From Coniferiporia sulphurascens (Eukaryota; Basidiomycota; Agaricomycetes; Hymenochaetales; Hymenochaetaceae): DNA of 64,000 nucleotides. Below the pieces are notes generated by a model. It had not been told where the DNA came from. It searched no databases and saw only the letters and a program-made list of their open reading frames with translations. Numbering within the stretch: the first letter of the stretch is position 1; each line of letters opens with the position of its first letter. The stretch is from contig NBBA01000010.1 of the NCBI GenBank assembly GCA_002794785.1, positions 744,001 through 808,000 of the forward strand, read 5' to 3'. The translations under genes were made by a program, and so were the position numbers. Positions 11,148 through 25,926 of this stretch are shown one piece after another.

Positions 11148-13054
11148 TTATTGAAAAAATACCGCCATGGGGCGGTACGGTTCCTCAAGGTACTTCATCT
11201 CCTCGTCCGTAAGCTTTTCATGGATCACAGCTGCAAACATGCATCAGACTCAGAAAGCTCGTTATGTAAATGAGAAATACTCGCCAATGAGATCTTCTAA
11301 ATTCTTAAGCTTCGTTGTTCCCACTATAGGCGCACATACAGCTTGAGAGAATAATAATTCAGGCTTCGCCCGAGAAGGACTAACGGACAAAACACTCACT
11401 GTCCTTGTTCATAACCCAGAGGAGAGAAATTTGTGCCATGGACAGGCCTCGCTTCTTCGCAATCTCTTCGACTCTGTATTTACGGGCACGTTATCCTTCA
11501 GCTTCTGTAGATGTGAGAAACCTACGGACGCACCTGCGCACGACTTCCCGGTTTTCCTCATTATCGTAGCTTTTAAACATGCTAACATTAATCTCGTGAG
11601 TCGAAACTCAACTCTAAAAAATAGAACGTTATGGTGCGTTGTTTCGTCACTTACTAGTCTGTGTCAGCTCTGACCGTGCGCTCGTTGAGTGGACGACACA
11701 CGTAACCACGCGCGAGAGGGCTCCATGGAATGGACCCTACATTGAAGTACTGCAATGTCGGCACCATCTCGCGTTCCTCCTCACGGTACACCACATTGTA
11801 GTGATTCTGCATCGAGATGAAAGGCGTAAGATTGTTTGCGATGGCGTAGTCTATTATACGTATGATTAGAACAGTTCCGTAAATGAGTACGAGAAAATGA
11901 AATGCTTACTCTGCATCGCGTGAACTGGTGCGGTAAACGAGCCTTGAGCTGAACGTTACTGATTTTGAGTTAAGTCGAACACTCACATTGCCAAGCATAG
12001 CATGAGGACATCCCGACGTACCGAACGTACCCTGCCTTAACGACATCGTGGAGGGCTTGCATCTACACACCATAGCTTGATGACTCAAACTCTTAATATT
12101 ATTTTTTGCGAAGACATACCGTCTCTTCAATGGGTGTGTCGTTGTCGAAGCGATGGCCTGGGCAGTAGACGTCGAGCTTAGGTAAAATATCAGTTTGAAA
12201 GAGGCCGGGTACGCACACTGCAGCACGTCGATGTACTCAAGTTGAAGGCGCTCCAAGCTATGCTTCACCGAGTCGAATATATGCTAGTGCACGAGGAGAG
12301 AATTCGCGGGGGGAAACGGTGAACATAGAAGTACTTAATATAACCGATGGTTTTCTTTCACCTTACGACTCAGCCCACTTTGATTGACATATCCCTCTTC
12401 TTCGGGATTACGATCTGCTTTCCCATTATACATCGAGTCTCCATAAGATCGGCACACTACCCCAAAACACTGGAAATATCAGAGGAATTAGGGGAGCGTA
12501 TGCAATATGCATAGACCCAGGTGCTTGCCTTGGTCATGATGACAATCTCGTCGCGAGGAAAGTTAAACTTCTTAATTGCCTTTCCGAGGATTATTTCTGA
12601 TAGGCCATTTGAGTAGATCTTCCAGTACATATGTTAGCATATAAAGATGAAGCTCAAAGCCGGTGGAATTGCGATTAAAGCTTACGTCTGCGGTGTCAAA
12701 TGTTTGGATGCCTGCGTCATACCTAAAGAACAACGGGCATAAAGGATTATCAGACATCGAACTGACTAGACGTGGAAGAATAAACAAAGCTGACGCCGCT
12801 TTAATGTGCTTCAGCCCCTCCTCCTCAGGAAGGAACCACTCGTTCCAGCCAGGATCGCCGTAGGACATACAACCCAGGATGATCCGGGAGACTTTCAGCC
12901 CAGATTTCCCCAGACGTACTGTTTCAAGAGCAGTAAGCATAGAGGCAATAATCAATGCTCCGAGCCTAGATGCCACTTGGAGTAACGAAAAAGGGTGCGT
13001 ACCATAGGGCATAGTCGTTCTACGCCCACCGACTTGAGAACTTGGTTGAGACAT
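11148..13054 (-). CDS. Aldo/keto reductase (fungal aryl-alcohol-dehydrogenase-like)
   Basis: An NADPH-dependent oxidoreductase with the AKR TIM-barrel fold. Fourteen exons (13054-13003, 12918-12795, 12722-12686, 12618-12529, 12469-12362, 12283-12217, 12157-12120, 12062-11987, 11924-11910, 11850-11655, 11581-11534, 11473-11400, 11341-11285, 11230-11148) give 354 residues in frame. Motifs: VRLGKSGLKVSRIILGCMSYG near the start, YDAGIQTFDTAD carrying the catalytic Asp, GLSEIILGKAI, DEIVIMTK with the catalytic Lys, then RLQLEYIDVLQCHR, SMQNHYN and SIPWSPLARG. The catalytic Tyr is expected in IYSNG. The C-terminus ends TDEEMKYLEEPYRPMAV. Exon 9 is only 15 nt. Two introns are GC-AG. Substrate is unknown; relatives reduce aromatic and aliphatic aldehydes. 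Confidence 0.9.
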
Positions 13055-16000
13055 TTCAGGTAGGCAGTGGGTAAAGTCCAGTCAATTCGGGTTCTTTTAA
13101 TCCTCTGCCTGAATTGCAGGCTCGCCCTTATATGCATTTCTTGACGTAGGCTTACATACCATGAATACCGTCAGAAGTTCAGCTAGACGGAAATTGTCGA
13201 CGTCGGGGTTGCCAAGCTAGTGGAGCAGTCCGGTCAAAAGTGGAGACCTTGGAACTCACTAACGAAGAGTAAGATAACATTAGTAAAATCTCTATTACCA
13301 TATGCAGATAAGTAGTATGTTGTATTCCGCCAGTAAGAATATACAACGTAACAGCACAAACGCCCCGTGCACCAGTCCTACCGAAATCTCAATAGTTCTT
13401 CCCAAACAGTGGTTTTCTTTAAGCCTCTTCTGTGATGCGACCATTGAGTCGGCTTCGCTCGGGGATATGTATATGAATTTGCAGCCGACCCCGCCGAGCA
13501 GACGCGTCGACCTAACCAGCGGCAGAAGGGGTCTGTATACAGACATATAAAATTACGACCACGCCGAGAAGACGCGTTGGCCTGGTCCAGCGGCATCGAA
13601 AGAACGTGTATGTAGTCACCGTCGCCGTAAAACCGCGCGAAGATAGGAAGGTAGATGAATATCCGCGAGATGATTCTTGAGCTTTGTTGAAATACAGTAT
13701 ATCGAGTCCTGGCAAAACCAAATCCCGCCCAGGCCGGGAAACAAAAGGCGAGATCACTGAAGAGTACGGAATCTTTACCCGCGAAAGACAATTGATTTGA
13801 AGTAAACGATATTCTGGAATCGGAAGACTAGTTCCATTGCATGCCAATTCAGAATTATTGAAGCTGGACGATATACATGTCTTGTATGACCATCATTTAT
13901 GGGAAATGATTATATATATTGGGGGGGAAGGGAAGAAAAGGAAGTTAGTAACAAAAATAATTAGATGACCTGCAAAGTCCATACATCTTTTGATTGATCC
14001 GGACGTGTTCCTAACAATCCCCTGCCACCGTAAACAAGGCGTCTCCCTGCGGGCTCCAGATATCAGACACATTATGTTTGGGCCTTCCTGAAAAGAAGAA
14101 GCGATTCGATCAATAACCACAGCTTGCGGTGATGATTCCCACTGGCGCGGGAAATGGCTTTTAGTCGTGTGCATCCCCGTGGGGAATCCAGGATGCTCAC
14201 TGAGTGAACGTACGTATCGAAACCAGGAATCAATCCCATTTTGGTTTGGGTAACAGGGCAGACCGTATCTCTGGTTTCATCTATTTTCAACGCAGGGGTT
14301 CAAAATTAGAGTTCCATCCCAATACGACCATGACAGAGCTTCGACTGTGGACAGATTTTGTACTGAATTGATTTCTCCTACAGATCTTCAGATTGTTCAT
14401 TTTAATTTCCATTCGATGAGCATGGAGCAAGTGATGCATGCAACCCTTGCTGTCCGTGTCCTGTCATCATGTATAGCAGTGAAATTGAATGACGCCGAAT
14501 CCGAGATGTTCCCGCAAAACACGTGTACTGTTTAAGGCTCGAGTCAGCCTTGGCTGTTAACACCATAATATTCCAAAATCCGAATCAGATATCTAAACAC
14601 TCTACGCCTGGTCAAGATCGTCATCTTCTCTGTGTCAATATGTGTTAATAGAGGACGATCCTTGGTTCATCGAAGTGCCATTGGGCGGTGCGATTTTGTA
14701 GTTCCAAAGAACCCTCAGGTTCCCGTCTCGTCTTGATTTTGTCAACAAACACACTTTGACCACAAAGTACCTTCTTCATGTCGACAGAGGTTTAAGGAAG
14801 ACAGTAATGGGGAGTCGCCGTTGCCGCTGAATTGGGCTGGCATAGTTAGAATGCCTCCCGGTTGTCATAATTTAAGACACACACCAATTTCGTGCTAGCA
14901 AAAACATCTCTGAATCTTAGGCAACAAGAGAATTTGAGAACTATAATAGTCCATATCCCCCACGCGCACGCTCTGTGTGCATCACCAAAATAATATTCGG
15001 CATAAGATCCAAAATCAGAAGAGGGAGGGACGATCCTTGCATCGATAGAGGTAATGTGTGAAGGTCATCTGCTACAGAAGCTGTTTGCAAGCTTGGGAAA
15101 GTAAGTAATACGTTGCCGTAGCCCGGGCGTAAGGGTCCCTGCGTTTTCCGCGAACCTCTATAGTAGGTGGGTTGGTACTTTGACAGCGAAAGAGATAAGG
15201 AATAGTAGTGAACCTGATGCAAATGTTCAGGGATAACGAGCAGGAACAGACAGAACCATAAAGTGTCCTGTGGTAAAAAAAAGAAACTTCAGAATTATAT
15301 AGGATTGCCTTATCCTAAGAGCCAGACGGAAGATTGGCACGCCTCGGAGGTTCTGTACGGGAGGGACCGTCCATCCCGTTTGCATTGATAAAGTAGAAGA
15401 TCTGGTTTAAAAAGCGATACAGAAAGTCTAATTTCCTTATATCGGAAGCCTCGAATCTTCGAAGGATCAGCTAGATTTCCTCTGAAAAGAATGTTGGTCT
15501 GCAAAGACTGCGTGTCGCGATATAAATTTAGAACGCCTTCGCCAGGCCTCAGCAACACAGCTCGGATCAGACAACCACAAGCTCGGAATTGTCACCGATA
15601 GACACGATCGTTTTCTGGCTCATCAGAGTTTGAATACATTTCACCGTCGCCAAGGGTGTTATTGACCTCCTTTCCGTCGACAGGCGAGTCAAAGTACAAG
15701 AACAAGCTCAAAAGTATTAAGGCAGCATGCGATGCAATGTGGATCACGATTGTCTTGACTCAGCTTTTGTCTTAATTAGGACAAACTTTTCCACCCTGCC
15801 TGCCGGTTCTTCGCGCAGGCTCCTTTTCAAATCAGACAGTTTTGTTGTCCCACCGCTGAGCTCGTCGTCTCCAACAGCCTCCGCGCATCGATCTCAAAGT
15901 TCTCGCCGGTGTCGGGCCCACAAGTTCGTGCACACGCCGCTGGTTGGCGTGCGTTGGGCTCCTCATTGACCATATCCATCTCGTTGCAGGTCGGCACTTC

Positions 16001-16148
16001 CGCTATCCGAAAAGCCCAGACAGGACGCCGACACTCGACAGTGACCCTTTCTCACGCATCCACCCCGTACATCGTTCATTCCATCGAGGAGGAAATTACG
16101 AGCTTGACGAGCTGAGATTATTGGTGTACGCCGGTGCGACTGTTAGCA
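13055..16148. other. Long intergenic region, no supported gene
   Basis: 3.1 kb between the reductase start (-) and the PP1 start (+). ORFs such as 13378-13791 and 13512-13847 on the minus strand lie over an imperfect repeat (see repeat entry) and match no family I know. The last about 400 bases are pyrimidine-rich and probably hold the PP1 promoter and 5' leader. Confidence 0.45.
13486..13600. repeat. Imperfect direct repeat, 70-bp period, two copies
   Basis: Two copies start at 13486 and 13556. Both share the core CGCCGAG(C/A)AGACGCGT followed by a related CC(A/T)..CCAGCGGCA segment. Copy similarity is visible for about 40 bases each. Function is unknown. Confidence 0.6.
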
Positions 16149-18811
<2,663 letters not shown>

Positions 18812-21800
18812 ATGAATACTCCCACTTCCCCTCACCACCAGTTCAAGCCATCGGCAAGTTCTACTGGAAGACAGTCCACTTTTCAGGTCCGTACCACCAG
18901 CCCGATCTATATTCTCAAGTGGTCAGAGGGAGCTAACGACATTGCCGATAGAACCGCGCTAACAATCTCGTCAAGAGACTTGGCTTGCTGACGAGCAAAT
19001 TTGGTGCGAGTAGTCGTACCAGAGGCACTGACGACAACACAAAAGAGTGCATACAAACACACCCGTATCGGGGGACACGCTCAATGGACCTCATGCGCAG
19101 CGAGCCTTACCTATCTACCCCCATGCTTGCCGTAAACTTCAAGTCTCAGCCGCTAGACCGACGTTCTGTAGATGATTCGATTCAACCACACTCGCAATTG
19201 CACGCAAGCAACATTGATTATGTACACGTTAAGACGCCGTCGCTGAGTGGGACCGTTGCGCAAGGTCTGACCGTAGCGACCGTGGTTGCAGGGGCCGGTT
19301 TGGGACCGCGATCTGATATTCAAAGTGCGGCCGGGGTAGTAAACCGGGCACGCAGCGAAGAAAGGAAGGATTCTTCGAGCACTCATGCGAACACCCGTTC
19401 TAATGATTCCCAAACTGTTGGCGCAAGAGCCGAATCACTACAGGGATCAGTGGCTGCTACTGTTGACCTAGAATCAGTTCAGCGTCCCATTTACGACACT
19501 CCTTCAGAATCCCCTTCATCAAGTAGACGACCCGTTGTTGCACGCTTGAGGACACTTCCGCCACTCAACTTGAACATGCGAGGAGTCGGACAGGAACAGC
19601 GAACGTTGCGCCTTTCCCCATCTGTGATCGTCCGACCGCCGCCCTTCCCCATACTTGAACTTCCAGCGCTACCAGGCTCAGCTGCCGAGTCTACCTCCTC
19701 ATCCCGGACGCAATTGAATATTCGAATGCGCCCAGCAGTACGATTGAATTCAATGCCTATGCTCCCAATGGAAGGACAGGATGAGCGCGAGAACGATCCA
19801 GATCACGAGGACTATGGGTTGGAGGAGGACGAGGTCGATGAGGACGAGGAGAGCGAGGAGGAGATATCAGGGGCAACTGTGGATAGCGACGACGATGACG
19901 ATGATGTGAGCGGTCGACCAACTTCGTCGTCACGAACTTCCTCCACGCACGATGACCAACCCGGAAGGGCTCGGGGACTCCCACCGCTTCTCCCAAATTT
20001 GCTCCCGATGCCTACCTTCTCTCCTCTACTCGGAAGTAGCGTCGGTCTTGCGCCTTCGTCGGCGGAATCTGGTCAATATCCGGCATCTTCCGAACAAGCG
20101 GGCAAATTACAACGCGACGAAGCCGCCACGCCTAAAGCTGCCAATGGGAACCGGGACTACTTCTCATTCTCATTTGCTGGTGCTCCTGATGATCGCACGA
20201 AGGATCGGGTTTATGAGAGCCCACATTTTAACGCGCCCTCTCCTCGTACGCCCACCGCCCGCGACTACTCACAAGCGTCGAACAATCCACATATGCTTCC
20301 CGTGGCGTTGCCGACGGGTTCCGACACTAAAATGAACAAGAATGGAATAAACCCGACGAAGACCGCAAACGCCGCGGGTACAGCGCATTTGCCAATGGCA
20401 AACTCTTCGGCGGCGACCGCGAGCTTATCAAAGCGTCCTGGGGTCTATCAGCAGGCTTCAAAAAGCATGGTAGAGCTATTCACTTCGGCAACGGCGCCTT
20501 CGAGAGATGGCTATGCGTCCGGGTCAGTAGGAATGGATGTCAAAGGGAAAAGGACGGATGCGGACACGAACTTGCAAGGTCATATTTCAAACACCATGTC
20601 TGGCAACGGAAAGGCTGCGAACAATAAAAGGAGTGGCGACAGTTCTATCAACGCCAGCACAAGTCCGTTTTGTACATCCTCTAACGGAAGGTTAATGGCA
20701 GCGGGTGTTGCACAAGCCCATCTCCTGCGTCGGCAGCATTCAATGCCCTCATTCGCAGGATCGGGTCCGCCACCCCCATATCCTATCTTCTCGCGTCCTG
20801 ACCCCCATCATCCAAACAATCCCGACCGTTTCTTCCCAATGCCACGCGAAGATGAAGGCAAGGAGGCGCTCCCGCCGTACACCAACGACATCCGCCTCAC
20901 TGCGGTGCTGCCTCGCAAGATGGAGTTTACTGCACCCGGTGTGCAAGCACAAGACAGAAAGTGGCGCCGTCTGCACTGTGTACTTGAAGGCACGGCTTTC
21001 AAGGTGTACGAGGCACCGCGTCGCATCAGCGGTGTGGGTGCGATCGTCGGCTGGTGGGAGCGCAAGGTCGGCGCGGGCGACGTGAGCTTAAGTCAGACGG
21101 GCAGTGTCAATGACGCGACGGGTGGGCCGAGTGCATCGATTATCAAAAAGGGGCCAAAGAGGCGTATGAAGTGGGAGGAGGAGCTGCAAGCTGAGGAAGA
21201 AAGGAACGCAGTTGCGAATGCTGAGTCGGGTCTAGGACGAGGGTCGGAAATGGGCGCAATGGACATACAACAAGACCCCCACATGAACAGGTCGAAACGG
21301 AACATTGCGTCGGCCCTGCTCCATCCGACTCGTTCGCGCATTTCGTCCCGTGCGCCTTCACCGTCATCATCGTTCGCTTCGCCGCGCTCGTCTTTCCAGA
21401 TCGCGCGTTCGTCCGTAGATCTGCCCCCTAATTCGGTGTCCTCGGCACCAACCTCCGCACGGCCATCCGCGGACCTCTCTCCCTCCGCATCTGCTTCGAA
21501 TTTGTCCTCTGCCGCGAATTCACACTTCCGACGGCACATGCGACCGGAGGGCGGCCTACAGCCTCAACCAAAAGTCTCTCATTCCCGCTCCCAATCCCAG
21601 CCGTTGAATCGTACTCAAGACCAGATCAGTATGAACACACGGTTGGAGCCCGGCGAAGGAGAAGTTCCCCTGCGCGTGTATTCGCTACAACACTCAGAGA
21701 GCGGTCTTGCGAGCGATTACACGAAGCGGAGAAACGTCGTGCGCGTGCGTATGGAAGGGGAGCAATTTTTACTGCAGTGTACAGACGTCGCAGCCGTCGT

Positions 21801-22071
21801 TGAATGGATTGAGGTGATTGATCTACGAGCCTTTTCATATTCATTGAAGGGAAGACTCACGGCATTTAATAGGGATTGCAGGCCGCTGCGAATGTATCGC
21901 TTGATTTGGATGAGCGCCCAATGCCGAAAGGCCCGATCTTTCCTCGGTATGTCTTCGTTTCTTACCTCTACATTCAGACTCGCGATTTAACAGTCAGCGG
22001 ATTTGTCCAGACGACGAAGACGACGTCGCGCGCAACCTCCGGCCAATCGGCCGACGGGAACGACTTCGTAG
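18812..22071 (+). CDS. PH-domain protein with long disordered N-terminus
   Basis: Probable phosphoinositide- or membrane-associated protein of unknown pathway. Exons 18812-18886, 18952-21813, 21873-21946 and 22011-22071 give 1023 residues. The ATG at 18812 is chosen because the main open frame has no early ATG and the spliced joint reads [11 protein letters not shown] in frame. Residues to about 620 are Ser/Pro/Thr-rich, with an acidic run ([14 protein letters not shown]) near 270-300. The PH domain follows: [31 protein letters not shown], a long Ser-rich insertion, then [15 protein letters not shown] and [13 protein letters not shown]. The domain is therefore split by roughly 230 residues. 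The tail has [11 protein letters not shown] followed by a poly-Arg run. An alternative acceptor at 21993 would give a different, longer C-terminus. Confidence 0.8.
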
Positions 22072-23505
22072 GCTTCCTTTCTTCTTCGCCCTTGATAGGG
22101 TGAACTGCATGCTTTGCCACTTCCGATCATCTCGCCGTCCGTACGCTTACTCATGGTTCCATGTCGATTGCGCACAAATCGTTTTATCCGAGCTGCATTT
22201 TTTCATGTACGTTCTCATCATGTCTATACGCTCTATTCGTTGTATGTGTCTCCCCCCTTCTTGCATCATAATCTTTCCTGTGTTCTCTTCCATGTACATT
22301 GCCACTATTTCGTGCCTTTTACGATCCCTCACTCCTTTACCGTGAACTTTCGCTCTGCACAACATTCCTAACTCTCCACTCTCCCCTCTTTTTGCTTTTG
22401 TGCGACCGTGTTCGTGCTGAGCAGTTGTTTTATCAGCACGGCCGGCTCGTTTTCTTCCTGAAGTGTTGTATGACTTTTCCCTATCCTTGGATTTCGCGTC
22501 CGGCTTTAGATATCTCTTTCAAATGTATCACCTCACATGTTGTGTGCTGAATGTTGCATATATGACCCTAATTTAATTCGGTATTGGTAGTCATTGTCAT
22601 CGATTAATTTAACCCCCAACTGTTTCGCACCATAATAAACGGGAAGAGTGATGCGCTAAATCATTTTAAACAGTGTCCTGTGCATCAGGATTTCTCGATG
22701 GTCTCTTCATGCAACGAGGTGTTCGGTGTTAGGGAAAGCTGATTTCACGATGGAATGATGGTTTACTAATACTGAGCTCCCGGCGCTCAAAGCGTGCCAG
22801 TGCCGGGCCATACTGTACATGTAGACTGTAGTACTCTTCGAAATGATCACTCGAAGACCCTTCCCGGCCGTACAGCTACTCTTCAGATCTTCGTTACACT
22901 CCATTCGCAAAAATTTTGAAACTTCGTTTACACAAGACGATTTAACAAGCTGTGGTTGCATGTTAATCTGAGAGGATTAGAGGTATTTATAAATAATATG
23001 AAGTGAGGCCCTGAAGCTGCCTGCGTACGGGTTCCTCAGTCACCGGTGCTGGCAGCTCGGGGGACGATCAACAGGCGTCCGCAGTAGAGGATCGGCTCGG
23101 GATGATGACCCTTCACAACTTCAAAACAAGCTCTGGTTTGACTTCAGGAGTTGGCGCCATGATCTCGGGCCATGACGAAGTATGCAGGTTGCTCCTATTA
23201 CTGCCGATAAGAGGCTCCGACCCAGCCGCATTGGCGTCATTAAAGTCATATTGAGAAAAACGTTGGTGTCTTAATTTCCTTTACTTGTTAGTGTATGAGG
23301 AGCGGTGGTTCAATTCCATAATGCAGATTGAGCTACAGACAAACGCCGCCGAAATTCACTCATCACTAAAGGGGCCAGTGGAGCCTTTGTGAGAATGAGG
23401 AACTTCGCCAGCACTGGAGCATTTGACACGAGGTCTAGATGCGGGAGCGCGGTGAGACATTAAACATGCCCGGGGAAATCGGGCTATAATCATAGCATTC
23501 TAAAT
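22072..23505. other. Intergenic between convergent genes
   Basis: 1.4 kb between the PH gene (+) and SDHAF2 (-). The left 400 bases are T/C-rich and likely 3' UTR. No ORF with recognisable coding character was seen. Confidence 0.45.
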
Positions 23506-24069
23506 TCATCTTCCAGAGGCAGGTTGTGATAGGTCAGGCATGCGGCGGATGACTTTCCCCTCGTTACGCGCATGCTGACGTAGTTTCTCGAGGATAAACG
23601 AGTTTTCCCAGCGTTCTGGAGGTGGCCGCTTATCCGTAGACCAGTAGTATATATCCCAATCCGGTTCGTCTAAGAGCTGCGAGAATATGAACATTGATTA
23701 GCAAACGAGAAAGTTACAAGAACATAGGAATCGAATATAAGGCACCTTGTCGTATTCTCTAAGTTCCGCTTCCTGCATCGTTCTAAGGTTCTCCTGTGCG
23801 AACGTGCTTAGGAGGAGGTCCGATTCGAGTGTCCCACGTTTCCTGCTCTGGTAGACAAGGCGCGCGCGCATGTTCTCGAGAGACTCATTTGGCCGAGAAA
23901 GGGGTGTAGGGGGAGGTAAGTCTGGTGAAGAGCGTGTTGTGGCTTCGTGTTCGGGTGTGTTGGGAAGTAGCCATGGGTCCTTCTGACGGAATGCGCTTGC
24001 GGAAAACTGTCGTCGAGAATAAGACAACAGAGACCTGGAGAAAACTTGTTGGCAAGCTCGCGAAGCCAT
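23506..24069 (-). CDS. SDH5: Succinate dehydrogenase assembly factor 2 (SDHAF2/Sdh5)
   Basis: A mitochondrial matrix factor that promotes covalent FAD attachment to the Sdh1 flavoprotein of complex II. Exon 1 is 24069-23746 and exon 2 is 23676-23506, joined in phase, giving 164 residues. The N-terminus ([20 protein letters not shown]) is basic, hydroxylated and free of acids, as for a matrix presequence. The core signature [29 protein letters not shown] is the conserved helical face of the family. [12 protein letters not shown] and a final [15 protein letters not shown] follow. An upstream in-frame Met at 24075 would add two residues. It is transcribed divergently from the Yra1-like gene, with 257 bp between the two starts. 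Confidence 0.92.
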
Positions 24070-24326
24070 TTGCAAAATGAGACCAGAGCCCTCCTCTCTG
24101 TAAATTTTGGTACGGCAGAGTCGTCGTCGGGGAACGAGAGGGTCGGACAGAACCAGCGTACATCCCGATTAGGGAGTCGTGCATATGCCGGCTATGGCAA
24201 TCGGCACAGGGTCTATGCCACATACATCGAGTCCACTTAAAGACGCCTCAACGCTTCCTGTCCTCAGACTACCAACACCCTTCGCTACTCTTAACTTTCT
24301 GTACTCGCCAACGCAACAGCAAAAAA
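24070..24326. promoter_or_regulatory. Divergent promoter region SDHAF2 / Yra1
   Basis: Only 257 bp separate the two start codons, so both promoters must lie here or overlap. No strong TATA box was seen. The assignment is positional. Confidence 0.5.
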
Positions 24327-25428
24327 ATGTCGAACGCCGCTGGTGAAAGGAACGCTCGCTCCAAGCCTTACGACGTGAGCCTCCTTTTGAGACACTATTG
24401 CTACTGCTGGCCAGCGACGCTAATTCTTGGCTTTCCTTCTTTGCAGCGCCCTCAAGCACGCCCGCATGCGGACGACGGGAAGTGGCTGCACGACATGGCT
24501 CCAGGCACAAAAGTACCTGCGTCTGTCGCGAACAGCAGCCCGAAGGGTGGGCCACCCAGCAACAGGCTCATCGTCTCGAACTTGCACTACGACATCACGG
24601 CAAAAGACCTCATTGTGCGTCTGAAAGTGTGCCTTATATATAAACAATATGCTTACACACGGCTATTCATTTTCAGGCCATTTTTGGACAAATTGGTACG
24701 CTTGTGCGCGACCCATCCATCAAAGTACGGACCGCTGCTCTTGTGGCTTCTGAGCGCGTCCTCTGAATCTGAATCGCTGAACCGACCCCCACATCTTCTC
24801 GCCGATTAATCGCGCCTTCGTCCCCAGTACGATCGCAGCGGACGCTCGACCGGTATAGCGTACGTAAGCTATGAAACCCCCACCGAGGCAACAAGGGCAA
24901 AAAATCAGTTCCATGGGATACTTGCTAAGGGTACATTTTTATTGCGTGCTTTCTCGCTTTTCCTATCCCAACCCTACTTCCTCGTCGTTCTATGTTTTGA
25001 TTCGCGCATTTCCTTGCAGGTCAACCGATGTCTATTGTATTCGAGACCCTGCGACCACCGAGACGCACCCCCACCGCACCAGCTTTGATGGACAGAATTT
25101 CGAAACGTCCTTTACTCGAAAGGCTTACCTCTGACACGCCCACTCCTACTGGTCCAAGGAAGGCCGTCCATGCGACGTAAGTTTCGTTCGCCAATGGTAT
25201 TGGCTGTCTGAGGTGCTTATCACCTTTTTATAACGGAAAAGGGCCCCTCCAAAAGGCCCTTCTAACGCTGGGCCAATTCGGACCCGTGGTACCGGGAGAC
25301 GCAGGGGAGGTCGTTCGGAGAAGCCCAAAGTGATAACGGCTGAGGGTCTTGACGCGGAGCTGGATAATTTCATGGGGGACAAAGGAGACTCTGTCGTTAT
25401 GGACAAAGACGTTGAGATGGATACGTGA
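24327..25428 (+). CDS. YRA1: mRNA export adaptor, Yra1/ALY/REF family RRM protein
   Basis: A nuclear adaptor that couples splicing/THO (TREX) to the Mex67 export receptor. Exons 24327-24374, 24447-24614, 24677-24724, 24828-24930, 25020-25176 and 25242-25428 give 236 residues in phase. One RRM spans about residues 52-130: NRLIVSNLHYDITAKDLI (RNP2), then IFGQIGTLVRDPSIKYDRSG and TGIAYVSYE (RNP1). The C-terminal part is basic with RGTGRRRGGRSEKPKV. It is followed by LDAELDNFM, the C-box that binds the helicase Sub2/UAP56 in this family. No clear N-terminal copy of that box is seen; the N-terminus has instead the short segment DDGKWLHDMA. The small introns split the RRM three times. Confidence 0.9.
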
Positions 25429-25926
25429 AGCTAGCCTCCTTACCCTTCCTACTGTTCCGTGTTTTTCTTGTTTTTGATTAGTGCCTCCCGGACTTGATTC
25501 TTTTTCGCTTGCCCTTTCTTTTCTTCCCTAGCCTAGCTTTGTGAACTCCCAGCTCTTTCTTACCGCTGTTATGTATTCATAATCTCCCCCTGGCCCATTC
25601 AGGCTGTTTGTCTTTCTCGTGTTGGCGTTTAGAAAAGCAGGGGTATTTCGCGTGCTATAGCAATCGGAAATTCCCGTCTGATGTGAACCTTAGTGGGCTC
25701 GTTGCCGCAATTGCTGCTTGCCCTCTTCCTCCTCCCCTCATACTTGCAATTCTTCGCCGCAAATCCGCTATCACACAAATCCTGCAGAGATAGACGAGGC
25801 TCCTTGTTGTGACGCTACTCATATCTGAAATTATCTGCGTCTGGGAAACTACTTTTTGCACCCGATAAACGCACACTCGTCGCAAACCACAACTCGCTTT
25901 TCCCTTCAAACTCTTCACAATTCAGA
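25429..25926. other. Intergenic, Yra1 3' side and Dhh1 promoter
   Basis: About 500 bases with T/C-rich tracts and no coding signal. The last about 60 bases before 25927 are A/C-rich, typical of a fungal 5' leader. Confidence 0.5.
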
